Origin: Pollenia angustigena
Lineage: Eukaryota; Arthropoda; Insecta; Diptera; Polleniidae
Length of the DNA: 64,000 nt
Direction of reading: 5' to 3'
Assembly: GCA_930367215.1 (NCBI GenBank)
Contig: OV884059.1
Span: forward strand, 15,214,945 to 15,278,944
Part shown: positions 23,296-34,623 of the stretch, piece after piece
Layout: the number at the start of each line of letters is the position of its first letter
Position numbering within the stretch: the first letter of the stretch is position 1
Program-made: the position numbers and the translations under genes
The notes under the pieces: generated by a model
Database searches by the model: none
Seen by the model: only the letters and a program-made list of their open reading frames with translations
What the model was told of the DNA's origin: nothing

Positions 23296-24513
23296 ACCCT
23301 ATTATGAGTTACATTCGATAAACGATTTTCGCTGGCTATCGAACATCGACTATCGAATGTTAATTTGGTATTATGAGTTGACAGCACTGTCGAAAATTTC
23401 GTTGTGCATCGAGTTTTTCAACGAAAACAAATTTGCTTTCGACGGTGCAAATAAATGTAAAATACTTGTTGAAAATGTAACTATTTGTAAATTTTTTTTG
23501 TGTTCGTACACCAAATACCATATTCTTTATCAGTTTTGTTCATTTTATGCAAGTCCAAGTCATTAACAGCAATTGGAAACGCTGATATTCCTTATGGAAT
23601 AAAATTCTTTTTTGACCAAATGATTGCAGCAAAGTTCAGCACGTAAAAAAGTAGGATGAAACCCCAATGAAGCAAAATTATTTGAAAACAACCATAATTC
23701 CGCCGTTACCACGTCAAACATTAATTTTATTTTTTAAATTTGTAAACAAAAATTTTTTATTTTAAGTGACAGCTGATCGAAAATGTACTACTGTGAATTT
23801 ACAAAATCACAATAGTCAATTTTTATCGAATGTGCGCCATAATACCAAATGAAAATTCGTTCGATCAGCTAATTCGAAAATCGAATTTAGTTTATGGTGC
23901 CTATTATGAACTAAATTCGATTTTCGACAGCATTCGAATTAGCTGATCGAACGAATTTTCATTTGGTATTATGGCGCGCATTCGATAAAAATTTACTATT
24001 GTGATTTTATTAATTCACAGTAGTACATTTTCGATCAGCTGTCACTTAAAATAAAAAATTTTTGTTTACAAATTTAAAAAATAAAATTAAAGTTAAACGT
24101 GATTACGGCGAATTATGGTTGTTTTCAAATAATTTAGCTTCAGTGGGGTTTCATCCCATTTTTTTACATGCTGACCATTGCTGCAAATCATTTGGTGAAA
24201 AAAGAATTTTGTTCCATAAGGAATATGAGCGCTTCCAGTTGCTGTTAACGACGTTGGACTTGCGTAAAATGAACAAAACAGATCAGGAATATTGCATTTG
24301 GTATACGAACACCAAAAATGTACAAATAGTTAAATTTTCAACAAGTTTTTTACATTTATTTGCACAGTCGAAAGCAAATTTGTTTTCGTTGAATAATTCG
24401 ATGCACAACGAAACTTTCGACAGTGCTGCCAACTCATAATACCAAATTAAGATTCGATAGTCGATGTTCGATAGCCAGCGAAAATCGTTTATCGAATGTA
24501 ACTCATAATAGGT
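23296..24513. repeat. 1.2-kb near-perfect palindrome (foldback element)
   Basis: The ~600-bp left arm is repeated in inverted orientation after a centre near 23,897-23,908. CTATTATGAGTTACATTCGA at the left edge reappears inverted as ACTCATAATAG at the right edge. Inner blocks such as TTGTTTACAAATTTAAAAAA and TTCGTTCGATCAGCTAATTC are found in both arms. The arms differ by scattered substitutions and a ~10-bp insertion near the centre. Frames of 69 and 125 codons arise from the same sequence read on opposite sides and are not independent genes. It could be a MITE with very long inverted repeats or two copies joined head to head. Confidence 0.8.
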
Positions 24514-24920
24514 GCCTATATTAGGCACCTTTATTTTTTTTGTGTTGTGAAAAAATTATATGTTATCTCGGTACTACAACAAGTACAACTCGTACAAAAA
24601 CCACAAGCAATTGTTTTTTTGGAATATTAGGCATAGAGCATGGTTGGGAGAACTAACTCATTTTGAAGAGTTACACCTCAACCTTTTCCACTAGTTTGCT
24701 AAACTCCATTTTCTTCGATAAGCTTTTATGTTTTTTTTTTGTTTGTTTTTGGTTTCGTTTTCTTTATTTATAACCAGGGTTTAAAAAACTGCAGTCGAAA
24801 CCAAAAACTGTCGAACAAAAAACGAAAATGTGTGTACAACTTTTCGCTTTTTGAGTTGGTTTGACAGCGACTGTTTACATTAAATGAATCAGAAGTAAAA
24901 GTAAAAGTTTTTTTTGGCCA

Positions 24921-25294
24921 CCCTGCAAATAAAATTGGACCACCTGATCCATTTTGATAAAATGGACTACTCCATGGACTGGTCCGATGTAATGCAAGCA
25001 TGGACCATGTTATTGTTAAAAAGTGTTTGTAGTGAGACGACATGTCTTCGTTTTTTAACGACATGCTTTCGTTTTTAAACGACTTCAAAAGTAATCCTCT
25101 TGATTATACCATGGAGTAGTTTTAAAACTACTCCTTAGTGGTCCAAAGGTGGGTTATATGGTCCTCTCCTAGGACATCGTAATGTTAAATATACCAGGTT
25201 TTTTCCATACGTTTGGGTGAGTTTTGGACTAGTCCTGGTCCCTTGTGGACTACTCTTTACACGCGTGTTTGGACTGGTCCTATTATTTGCAGGG
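24921..25294. mobile_element. MITE with CCCTGCAAATAA termini
   Basis: Both ends read CCCTGCAAATAA inward. They are followed by GGACCA-type boxes that recur many times (TGGACTACTCC, GGACTGGTCC and variants). The target duplication is unclear. Weaker flanking similarity (AAAAACTGCAGTCGAAA at about 24,786 and its counterpart near 25,350) hints at an older host element. Confidence 0.6.
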
Positions 25295-25420
25295 CAGTGA
25301 CAAATAAAGAAGTGGAAGAAATGGCAGTTTTTCTACTTTGACTACAGTTTTTAAAACGCTGTTTATAACCCCTATATCTAGTTTTCTTACAAAACTTTCA
25401 AACTCATTGCACGAAAATGC

Positions 25421-25580
25421 ACCCTTTTAATACATATTAAAAATGGAAAGGCAGACAGACGAAGTTTGTAGGCGAGAAATGGAAAATGTAAAGTGTGTCA
25501 CGCATACAGCGTCGCCCCCTCCCCCCTAAACAACAATCTTCGTCTGTCTGCCTTTCAATTTTCAATATGTAAAAAGGGGT
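25421..25580. repeat. foldback with AAGGCAGACAGACGAAG arms
   Basis: Arms ACCCTTTTAATACATATT ... AAGGCAGACAGACGAAG on the left are matched by the inverted sequence at 25,523-25,580. The loop includes a C-rich stretch CCCCCTCCCCCC at about 25,515-25,528. Probably a small MITE. Confidence 0.6.
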
Positions 25581-26854
25581 TTTAATTAACTATAACGCAT
25601 GTGAAGTAAACAGCATACATAATTGGGAAAGCAATAGAATGTGTATTAAACAAACTAACAGTCGACAAATACTTATGTAAATATGTTCAATAAAAACTCG
25701 TATAGATTTTTTTTTTTATTTGGAAGTATAACATAGACTAACATGACTTGAAATTTAAACAGTTACTTGCTTTTTTTTAATTTTATAAAATAAAAAAAGA
25801 AGCATGATGCAATAATTTCTTACTTTTTATATGACAAAATCTTCTTTTATTCAAAAATACTTTATGCTCTAAAATCACAGATAATAAATTAACAGTAAAT
25901 AATGTATTTAAACTTTTTTTCTAAACTCTATTTTTTTATTTCCACTCATTCGCCAGGCAAAATGCAACCATTTATATTCACTATGTGATCACAATTATCT
26001 AGAAAAAAAAGAGAAAGAAAAAGAAACTTCCGCATTTTGTGGCAATTGCTGGTTTATTTTTTTTTTTTTTACTTAATTCGCATAAAAGCACACATTTTAA
26101 TAAAAATTTTATAATTTCCAACAGAAAATTGTTAGAGTTTACAGTCATTTTAAAATTTTTTATTATTTGCTTTGGTGAGAATTAAAAAAAATTTGTAAAT
26201 TTTTTTTGCTGATATTGTAAATAAAAAACATAAAGAACTGAATTGTATGAATGAGTTTGTTTTTTACTTTATAATAAAATTGTTTGTAAATTGTATTAAA
26301 TTTGTTTATGGAGAAAAATGGGCACGTCTGTCTTGACATTTATTGAGTTTTTTTTTTCTTTTTTTTTTAATTTTAAGTTTTCACGTTTGTGTGTGACTGA
26401 TCGCGTCTGCTTATTTCTCTGTGTGTATGAAGAGTGTTGCCAATCATAACAATGTATTTTTTTTATAAATTATGTATGGCGAAACATTATTTATTTCTTT
26501 GTGAATTGTTGTTTAATTTAAATAAATGAATAGTTAAGAAATTATTATAAAATTGTTTTGAAACGTGTTAGAATTTTGTGGAAAAGTAAATTGGAACTAA
26601 ACGAATATGACCTTCTTTTTATTTATTATTAAAAGAAAATTGATCAGAAAGTAAAATGTTGTTTAGCAAAAATTAAACAAAATCAGTTTAGATAACAAAT
26701 TTAAAAGAATTGAAAGATTAAAAAAAAATTTCTTAGATTTTTTTGTGAAATAATCTCTTTTTCCCCGTAAACAATTACTTTAAAAGGTTTTGTTTCATTT
26801 CTATTTTCTTATTAAGAAAATAGGTAGTTTTTTTTTAATTTTCTATTACCAATT
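25581..26854. other. AT-rich DNA, no gene seen
   Basis: Long homopolymer A/T runs and no supported gene, RNA or repeat boundary. Confidence 0.5.
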
Positions 26855-27400
26855 ATTAGTATTGTGGTTATTTAATTGAACTATTTATGGTTTTTAATCC
26901 AAATTTTTAATATTTTTAATTAGGCTTAAGTTCATTAAATTTAATTTTCATTAAATTATTTTTATGAAGAAAGGAATTTTTACAACATGAAAATGAATTA
27001 AAATTTATTGATAATTTTTCATTCTTGACTCAATCTGGGCTCGAACCCAGGTGTTTACGGACAGGTTACCCTGACATGTTTCGATTGCAACCACTCAATC
27101 TCCTCAGAGGGCTTGCCGTTTAACACTCGCAGCCGTCGACGACTGCTGACGTCATTAGTCAAACATCAATCCTTAAACCAAATTGTATTCAACCTTTTGG
27201 TAGATCGAAATTTGCTTTGAATGATTATCTATTTTAATTTTATTTTAACATGTTATTCCTTTACTTCTGTTTTTTCGTACCTTTGTCAAGAATTCTTCTT
27301 GAAGTTCAAAGTACATATTTTTTGTTTTTTCATTTTTTGTCCTTCTTATTCTTGTTGACCTTTTCAGCACAACTTGAAGGACAAATGCAAACATAGAGCC
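26855..27400 (-). repeat. SINE-like repeat with tRNA-like region, copy 1
   Basis: Read on the minus strand the repeat contains GAGATTGAGTGGTTGC (A-box-like) and ~60 bp later GGGTTCGAGCCCAG, a perfect B box with a closing T-arm stem, as in a Ser/Leu-type tRNA. Copies recur inside 36,967-37,811 and at 63,690-64,000, sharing ~540 bp at most. The tRNA-like part lies in the middle rather than at the very start, so it may be a composite or a fragment of a longer repeat. Confidence 0.5.
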
Positions 27401-27929
27401 TATTCAATTACCATTTTAAGTTGATGACCTTTTTGTGTTCAATTTGTGTTCAATTAACCTTTCAATAAACTACAGCTTTTTTATTAGGTTTTCAATTCGT
27501 TTCAACATGACTTTTCTAACTTATTTTTTAATCCTCTTTTCACAAATTCGAAAAACATTATTAAAGAAAATATGTAGTTAAAATTATATTTGAAATTCTT
27601 TTGTGGTGTTTAAACCGTGTGTGGTCCTTTTTTTAAACGTTTCAAAAATTTAGGCATTTAATTTTTTTGTCGGTTTATTAGTTTGACTCACTGTCTGTCC
27701 CAGTGTGTGTGTGCGTTTGTGTCAGGGATGGCAAAAGAAGATTTTAAATTGTTGAAACAGGCTTCTTAAATTGCATTTATTTTAGTTTAAATGTTTATAC
27801 ATTTCTTACAAAAGTTTTGCGATATTAACAAAAGTTGGAAATGTTTTGTGATATTGTCACAATTTTTGACTGGAAAATACTGCAGAATCTGTGACTGCAA
27901 AATACCAATAGTTGGCATAATTGGGACTA
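27401..27929. other. intervening DNA, no gene seen
   Basis: AT-rich with a short GT-rich patch at about 27,690-27,725. No gene recognised. Confidence 0.4.
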
Positions 27930-28690
27930 ATGACAAGCTTAGATAGATATCCTATCTGCGCTGTAGGTTAATCCGACATTTCCCTTTATTGTACTTGATT
28001 CAGCGACATAATCATAGACAACATAGTTGACGCTTTAATGGCACACTGCAGGGCTCTTATGCAACATTAATCATACGGAAAAGCTCGATCAAGATGGGAG
28101 TTTTATAACACCTGCTCTTTGGTTCTATTTCTATGGGCTAGGTATAATGGGGGAAAGCAACGTGCTACTAGAATTTTGAAGGGACCAAATAAGGACAGAG
28201 ATATCGGTTATTACGTGTTGTTAGGGACTCATAAGACCGGATCGAAACTATAATAACTATTGTAGAAGCTGTCAAATTGACTAGGAGGAAGAGCCGATAC
28301 TTGACTTTCTGTGTCAATGCTTTGGCCTAAGAGATATTAGGATAAGGCATTTTTAGAGACCATAATTGACCTATCTGGATATTCTATCTGAGGTAGGACT
28401 AAGAGCAAAGTTTCTTTTCTGCAGAGAATCGAACTTTTTGGAGTTTGCAGTAATGCTTAGGAAGCAATCTGGATTTACAGTGGCTCACATTATTACAAAA
28501 GGACCGCTAAAAGGATTTTGTGTCGGTTGTCCATTGAACCAAAGGCTACTAAATCAAATTTTGATATACTATTGTACTTGGTCTCGACTGACGACAATAT
28601 GTCATAGTCGTAAGTTCTTTTTCACATTAATTATAAAATTATAGTACTTTTTTGTTTTTTTGAAAAAATAAAGAACAACTAACTAACTAA
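27930..28690 (+). pseudogene. I/LOA-like non-LTR element, RNase H and C-terminal remnant
   Basis: Plus-strand fragments in shifting frames resemble the end of an insect ORF2 that carries RNase H. TEKLDQDGSF (about 28,075) fits the NEKADxLARxGS segment. WARYNGGKQRATRI (about 28,137) and IGYYVLLGTHKTG (about 28,203-28,241) fit the segment before the zinc knuckle. RSCQID, stop, EEEPILDFLCQC (28,264-28,326) matches the conserved CRSC...EEEE...H/DFLCQCP tail. Stops and frameshifts interrupt every frame. The sequence ends with AATAAAGAAC and an (AACT)n tail at about 28,665-28,690, typical of non-LTR 3' ends without poly(A). Confidence 0.6.
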
Positions 28691-29039
28691 TGGCCATTTT
28701 CTCATTAGGCGATTTTCTTTTTTCCCAACGAAAAACTGCACATTAAAGAAATTTGGTTTACTCAATGTCTCATTTGCTTCGATTTTATCGCAAAGCTAAC
28801 CGGCACTCATCTGCCAATTATTTATTTTCCTTTTATTTGCCGTACAGATAAATTCAATCAGCTGACTCCCAACTTTTACATGTATTTTGAGTGGCGTTGC
28901 CAGCTGAAAACAATGTTTTTTGTCGGTATATTGAGAAACCCTAAATCGTTAACGGACAGTTTATCGATCCAATAAATTTATGTTGACATTAAGTAACAGG
29001 CAGTTTGTCGATACATTGAGAAAATGGCCATAAGTATTG

Positions 29040-29600
29040 TATTTTTGATGTCCCCAGGGTATGAAGAGGGACATCTAAACGATATTTCAGTTTTTTGTGT
29101 TACTACATCCTCCGGGGCAAAAAACTGGGATTCGTACAAAATCCGAGATCGCCTCCGACCAGAGACTATTGGAGGGAAATGCTTTCTTTCAGGATGATTG
29201 TGCTTACGGAAGCTTTATGTTTCTGAAAAAGTACCGCCAAAGGTTGAGCTTACAAACCTTAAGGTTATTGATTCAATGGAAGATGTCTTTTTTTGACGAA
29301 GGAATAATTTCGGTGATCACGTAGTGGTTGCGGTTAAAACCTAAAGTCGCGGGAAGGGATATTCCTGAAAATCACACAAAAGATCTGATTTTTCTCCACT
29401 TGTGGGATATTTTAGTCTGCGGGAGGACTATCCTTAGGTGCTGCTGCTATTCAACCAAAACTACTGGTATTAAAAGCAGAGGAGCTGCGATAGCTCGAGC
29501 TCCCAAACAAGAAGCGAGAGCATAATTAAGCTGGATTATACACTCAAATCGCAACTTGGAACGTGTGATGCTGCCCTTACACTGGAGGGGGAGAGCAGTT
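29040..29600 (+). other. GC-richer block with open frames, unassigned
   Basis: Composition is clearly less AT-rich than its neighbours, and two consecutive plus-strand frames (29,097-29,324 and 29,328-29,525) are open. The second ends SRGAAIARAPKQEARA. It could be a decayed transposon coding region lying just beyond the I/LOA-like remnant, or a captured exon. I do not recognise a family. Confidence 0.35.
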
Positions 29601-30539
29601 GGTTAACGCATAGTTTTTCATCCATTGGCAACGATCCACCATGATATGAGGCCAAATGGCAGTTGCCCATGTCAATCTATTTCCACATTTGTACTTTTGA
29701 TGATTGAAAAGTATCAAAAAAAAAAAAAAGTACAAATATACCAAATTTTCCAACCCTGCTCTGTGTGTGTTATTTGAAAAGCAATTAGTAAAACAACAAG
29801 AACAGTTAAATTAATACACCTGAAAAATAAAAGGAAATGATTTTAATAATATTTTATTTTGTAGCAAAAAAATATTTCTTATTTCCATAGTTAAAGTTCT
29901 TGTCAGCTGTTCCAAGGCTTTCTTAAGGCAAATAAAACATTTATTTTAAAGCGTTTACTAGAAGTCTGGAAATAGTAAAAAATTCCTAAAAAATAATTAT
30001 ATACAATTTTCAAATAATAAATTGATTGCCTTTAATTAAATATACGCGGCAAGTGTACAGCATATAACTAGGAATATGGCAACATCTGTATTAAGCCAAC
30101 AAACAGTTGGCAATAAATACTGTTTTAAAGACTTATAAATATTTACTGCCATATTCATGAAAAACTTAATTGGATTTAAAATTTATTTTAAAAACAATTT
30201 GTTCAATTTCATTTTCGAATTAGTTTCAAATCTGAATTATTTTTTGTGAATACAGCAGGTAAAACACAATTTTTCTAAATAACTTAACAAACTATCTAAA
30301 CATTTTTAATGAAATTTTAATAATTTATAAATACATTATTGGGTAAATAATTCTGACAAAACATCTTAAGTTAATTTTAAAAAAATTAAAAAAATTTTGT
30401 TTATCATACGAATTTTTTCATTCAAAAAACATTTTTGCTTACATTTTTAAAATTTTGTATTATAAACGAAATAATTCTTAAATTTAGGTTTTTTTGTTAT
30501 TTGTGTGTTACCATGAGCTAATAAGGCCTATATTATTTC
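29601..30539. other. AT-rich DNA, no gene seen
   Basis: No gene recognised. On the minus strand a pyrimidine tract followed by CAGGTGTA (plus-strand TACACCTGAAAAATAAAAGG, 29,815-29,834) faintly resembles a splice acceptor, but no exon follows. Confidence 0.4.
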
Positions 30540-30569
30540 CAATTTTAATAAAAACGCATTATTATTACT

Positions 30570-30618
30570 GGTTTCCCGACGTTTCGTCGATTTTTTGTCG
30601 ACTTTTTCAAGGGATTGT
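30570..30618 (-). ncRNA. degenerate hammerhead-ribozyme-like motif
   Basis: On the minus strand: TTGAAAA, then GTCGA, a loop CAAAAAA, TCGAC, then GAAAC and GTC. This is the layout of a hammerhead core (CUGANGA, stem II, GAAA, cleavage GUC) with a perfect 5-bp stem II. The first core box is changed (TTGAAAA instead of CTGANGA), so cleavage activity is unlikely. Hammerhead motifs are documented in Penelope-like element terminal repeats, which supports this reading. Confidence 0.5.
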
Positions 30619-30820
30619 CTAGTTTATTTAATAAAAAACATAAAATTATTACAATTATAAAAAATATGATATTAAAAACCAATTGAACTTACAACTGTAA
30701 ACGTTATTAAATCATTAAATCACAAATAATTTTACGTTAACAAAACATATAACATCAAACAAAAACCATTTAAAATCCACGAACATATTATTTAAACACA
30801 TCTTATTCTAGTATCACAGT

Positions 30821-32467
30821 TTAATTAATAGCAGTTAAATAGCTAGCACTAATGTTGTCGGTATCTTCCTTCTTGTTCATAGTTTTGTGTATATTTTGCT
30901 GAATTCGTAAGCTTTCGATCGTATATCTCTTTCTTTCAACGCCTTCCCTGTCTAATATTCTGATTCCTTCTATGTTGGCGGTATGCTTACTTTCTATGAT
31001 GTGTTTTGCAAGTGCTGTGCTTTCCCTCCCCTTCAATATGTCCATTTGGTGTTCCCCCATCCTTGTCTCAAGAGTTCTTTTTGTTGTGCCTATGTATATT
31101 AATTCGCAGTTTTCGTTGTCTGTTCCGTTGCATTGGATTTCGTAAACAACATTGCTTTGTTGCTTTTTGTCAATAGGAGCTTTTATTTTAGAATAAATTG
31201 TGCTGAGTGTTGTGTTCGGCTTATAAGCAAAACATATGTTTTTTGTTTTCATAGTTGTTTTGAGGTTTTTATTGTTTGTCAGACCTGGTATATATTTTAC
31301 ACTGTAAAATTTTTGTTGTTGTTTATCGATGATGTTATTACATTGGTTGTTTGATTTATTTTGTATTATTGCTAGTGTATTTTCTAATAGTAAATTTACC
31401 AGATTTTTCGGGAAGCTGTTGTTTTTGAGTGTTTCTTTTATTATCTTAATGTTTTTGTTGTGAAATTGTGCATCACTGATGTTAATTACTCTAAAGATAA
31501 AGTTTTTTGCCGTATTAATGATTTGATTTTTTGGTTGCGTTGTATGAAAATTCATAATCCTGCCAGATGATGTTGCCTTTGCATACCAGTCAAAGATAAT
31601 GTTGTTGTCAATCCGATGGAGTTTGGTATCAAGATATGCAAGTTGTCCATTGTTTTCCATTTCAACTGTAAATTGAATTTTCTTGTGATATTTGTTGAAT
31701 GTTGATAAAATTTCATCTTTGTCGTCATTGTGTATGATCGCCAATATATCATCTACATATTTAACAATGTATTTGATATGAATGTTCTTCTTCTCCAGTT
31801 CTAATATAGCTTCGTCTAGTAAACAGTCAAGTGTAATATCTGCTATGGTAGGGGAAAGTGGGTTGCCCATGGGCATGCCAAATATTTGGTTAAACGTTTT
31901 TTTACCATATACAAAATAGTTGTTGTCTTGTAAACAAAATTGTAAAATTTTTAAGAATTTGGCGCTTGGAATCTTCGTGAAGTCCTTGATAGTATTCCAT
32001 TTCGTCATAATGTTTCTTATCGCAGTGTGAACGGGTATGTTCGTAAACAGTGAAATAACATCAAATGATACCAGCATTTCTCCTTGCTGAAGTTTCATAT
32101 TTTTGAGTTGCTCTTTAACTTGTAGTGAATTTTTGACATTATATTGTTCAGATATGATATTTTTCAGAATTTTACCAACAAATTTGGATAATTCATAGCA
32201 CGGTACCTGAAACGAAGACACAATGGGTCTGAGTGGAATTCCTGGCTTATGGATTTTCGGTAGTCCGTATATCCTAGGTGCAGTGGCAGCTGAGCATATA
32301 AGTTGACGTTTTTGCCATAGGTTAATAAATCCGTTGTTATGAAGATCTGCTACCATATTATTGTTGATTTTTTGTAATTTAGAGGTTGGATCTGTTCTTA
32401 GAGTTTTATATGTTATTTTATCCTCTAGTAGTTTTTCCATTTTTTCTTCATAGTCCCATTTGTACAT
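30821..32467 (-). CDS. Penelope-like reverse transcriptase with GIY-YIG endonuclease
   Basis: An intact 548-residue frame. RT domain: APRIYGLPKIHKPGIPLRPIV (about residues 64-84), LVSFDVISLFTNIPV (first catalytic Asp, about 133-147), GMPMGNPLSPTIADI (about 193-207), and YVDDILAII (catalytic Asp pair, about 237-245), followed by AYLDTKLHR. C-terminal GIY-YIG nuclease: ELIYIGTTKRTLETRMGEH (about 458-476) with YIG and the conserved Arg, then AKHIIESKH, an HxxxxxH-like segment found in Penelope nucleases. The enzyme copies its own RNA and nicks target DNA. The family is usually longer; about 200 or more N-terminal residues are missing, because in-frame similarity (DKGNKTVA) continues upstream of the ATG until a stop near 32,493. 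The preserved frame implies a fairly recent insertion. Confidence 0.93.
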   Translation of the reverse strand: MYKWDYEEKMEKLLEDKITYKTLRTDPTSKLQKINNNMVADLHNNGFINLWQKRQLICSAATAPRIYGLPKIHKPGIPLRPIVSSFQVPCYELSKFVGKILKNIISEQYNVKNSLQVKEQLKNMKLQQGEMLVSFDVISLFTNIPVHTAIRNIMTKWNTIKDFTKIPSAKFLKILQFCLQDNNYFVYGKKTFNQIFGMPMGNPLSPTIADITLDCLLDEAILELEKKNIHIKYIVKYVDDILAIIHNDDKDEILSTFNKYHKKIQFTVEMENNGQLAYLDTKLHRIDNNIIFDWYAKATSSGRIMNFHTTQPKNQIINTAKNFIFRVINISDAQFHNKNIKIIKETLKNNSFPKNLVNLLLENTLAIIQNKSNNQCNNIIDKQQQKFYSVKYIPGLTNNKNLKTTMKTKNICFAYKPNTTLSTIYSKIKAPIDKKQQSNVVYEIQCNGTDNENCELIYIGTTKRTLETRMGEHQMDILKGRESTALAKHIIESKHTANIEGIRILDREGVERKRYTIESLRIQQNIHKTMNKKEDTDNISASYLTAIN

Positions 32468-32495
32468 GGCGACCGTTTTATTGCCTTTGTCATTT

Positions 32496-32780
32496 TTTTA
32501 TTTTTTTAATAAAAAATGATTTTTTCACCGAGTTGTTTTTTTAAACTTTTTTTGCTATCTTATCTCGACTTAAGATGTTTTGTCAAAATGCCACAGAATT
32601 ATTTATTAAATTTTTTTAATAATAAACTTGGGCGTTGCCTTTTACATTTTGTAATTAATGGCAGGTCCGATTTCTTGAAATTGGTAGTTGCCAATTACCG
32701 ATTACGTGTTAAGTAGTTGGCAACACTTTGACCCAGAAACAACTATTTAATAAATTAAATAAGATTATTTGAGTAAATTA
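32496..32780. other. intervening AT-rich DNA
   Basis: A 66-codon plus-strand frame (32,516-32,716) has no recognisable motif. Likely host intronic sequence preceding the splice-like site at 32,821. Confidence 0.35.
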
Positions 32781-32785
32781 ACAAA

Positions 32786-32827
32786 AACTAATTTATTTTT
32801 CTTCCTTTTTTTTCTTTGCAGGTATGT
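32786..32827 (+). promoter_or_regulatory. candidate recursive splice site 1
   Basis: A CTAAT branch-point-like pentamer (32,788-32,792) is followed by a ~25-nt pyrimidine tract ending TTTGCAG at 32,821. A 5' splice site GTATGT (32,822-32,827) comes directly after it with no exon between. This 3'ss|5'ss juxtaposition is how Drosophila ratchet points look. It lies in sequence not assigned to any transposon. Confidence 0.5.
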
Positions 32828-32926
32828 TCTTTAAAGATATTTTTGAAAATTGGAAATTTTTAGTAAGTAAAAATCTTAATTTTATGAAAAAAGGGATTAC
32901 AATAAAAATAAACTATATATACAATA

Positions 32927-34380
32927 GGGTGTCCCAAAAAATTTGTTCTTTCTGATTTTCATAGGTGCTCAATTAAAATTTAAAAGCTTATAGGGTAAAG
33001 TATTTTTGGTTTTTTTTTTTTTTTAAGAATTTTCGGAATAGGTTTAGAGGTCGCACAAATGGAGTTTTCATAAAAAAACGTAGTTTTCGGCCTTTTTTTT
33101 AACTTTAGTCATAACTTGGTTAATACCACGAGTTTCTTCACTGCTGAGGAAACAGTTTTAAAGAAAAATATCCAAGCTTTATTCCTATGTGAAAAAAATT
33201 ATAAGTTTTAGTGATGAGTTTACTCAATTAGATACCCTTAATTACAATTTTTCGTAATTTTTTAAAAAAATTTTGTAATAACGCGTACAACTTTTTAAGT
33301 TTAAATAAAAACGAAAAAAACTAATGATGCAGTTGAAAGACAAATTAATTCTTATTAATATGAATAAACAATTTTTAAATTTGTTCTTACCGTTCCTGAG
33401 TTATACCTGTTTTCTTTATACCCATCAAAACGTTCATCAAAAAACGCTGGAGGAAAGTACCACTGATGACCTAGAAAAGTTAAAGCGAGGCTTTTGCAAC
33501 TGCTTTGTTAATAATTGTATAACTATCCAATTCCTTTAATAGGCTCAGATCATTGAGAGGAGCGTATCGAGGGCACTGGCAGAGGTACCAATATTTGATA
33601 TTTATTCTTAAAATAAATGAACTAAATTCAAGCAAGGCGTCAACTGTTGATTTGTCTATATAAGAATGCAACTGGTTTCGGAAAAATGCATATTTTCAAA
33701 GAATTGATCATTTTCATTATCCAGCGAGCCCGATTAATAGCTCCTGGAGCACACATAAAATAGAAAGTGAAAATGACAGCGTGTAACGGTTTAGATCAAT
33801 AAATGTCAGAAGTTAATGACAGTTAAAACGTAACTATAAAAATTAATGGAAATATAGAATAATTATAACGAAAAAAGTATCACCATTTTTAAGGTACAAA
33901 CTATAAAAATAGTGTAACTCGGAAACTGTAGGACAAAATTCCATTTCTGTTTTCCCTAATTGTTTAGAACTTATCGGTATTCGAAATCGCGTCACTAACT
34001 TTTATACCTTTCATATAAATTTGAAAAGAAATAAACCGGTTTTTACAGAATTTGTTAAAAAATTACAAAAGAACTTAATATGTGGAATCGTAATGGACAA
34101 AAATATTGCCGGAACGTAAAGTTTTTGCATATGGAAATAAAGTTTGGGAAATTTTCTTTAGAAATATTCGGTCAAAAATTTAAATGAACGTGGTTATTGA
34201 CAAAGTTATGAGTCAAGTTTGAAAAAAGGCCGAAAAACCAGATTTTTAACAAAGACTTGATTTGCGCGACCTCTAAACCTCTTCCTAAAAATCTAAAAAA
34301 AATTCAAAAATACTGGAACCTATAAGCTTTCAAATTATGCTTGAGCCTCTGACAAAAAAAAAAAAAAAAATGGGACACCC
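32927..34380. mobile_element. TA-flanked element with long inverted repeats, GGGTGTCCCA
   Basis: Flanking TA at 32,925-32,926 and 34,381-34,382. The termini are GGGTGTCCCAAAAA and, reverse complemented, GGGTGTCCCATTTT. The inverted arms extend for at least ~200 bp: AGGTTTAGAGGTCGC at about 33,048 and its inverted copy at about 34,262, and both arms share AAAAGCTTATAGG. The TA target suggests Tc1/mariner-type movement. No transposase is seen; the short frames at 33.3-33.7 kb have no motif. Confidence 0.75.
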
Positions 34381-34623
34381 TAATATACAACTGTTTTTAA
34401 TAGGCCAATCATAACAACCTACAGGACGTTGTTTTGCATTTACATCAATTAAACGTTTAATTCACTTGACTTAACGTTTAATTCACTTGCTTAAATTTTC
34501 ATTTAAAACTGATATTATTTTTGATTAACGTTTTTACTGCTGCAAAATGTTTTTCTGTCTACACACAGTCCACAACAGACATGACATTTTTAACATTAAC
34601 ACTTATGTGATGTTAGTGTTACC

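Larger units (their letters stand above)
30540..32495 (-). mobile_element. Penelope-like retroelement (5'-truncated)
   Basis: Contains a minus-strand RT plus GIY-YIG frame (30,821-32,467). Downstream of the stop lies a ~280-bp 3' region with the motif AAAAGTCGAC ... GACGAAACGTCGGGAAACC (minus strand, 30,570-30,618), which is characteristic of Penelope-type terminal repeats. The coding similarity continues upstream of the ATG (DKGNKTVA, to about 32,491) and is stopped by a TAA in unrelated A/T sequence. The 5' part and any second terminal repeat are therefore missing. Confidence 0.85.

Noticed and set aside
23357..24439. Two genes in the 23.3-24.5-kb palindrome (69 and 125 codons, opposite arms)
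   Set aside because: The frames come from inverted copies of the same non-coding sequence, and the shared segments are read in different orientations.
24768..25088. 106-codon minus-strand frame
   Set aside because: It overlaps the end of the CCCTGCAAATAA MITE and shows no domain; probably chance.
27030..27190. A functional tRNA-Ser/Leu gene
   Set aside because: The B box is good but the acceptor and anticodon stems do not form convincingly, and the segment is shared by dispersed repeats. Kept as SINE-like.
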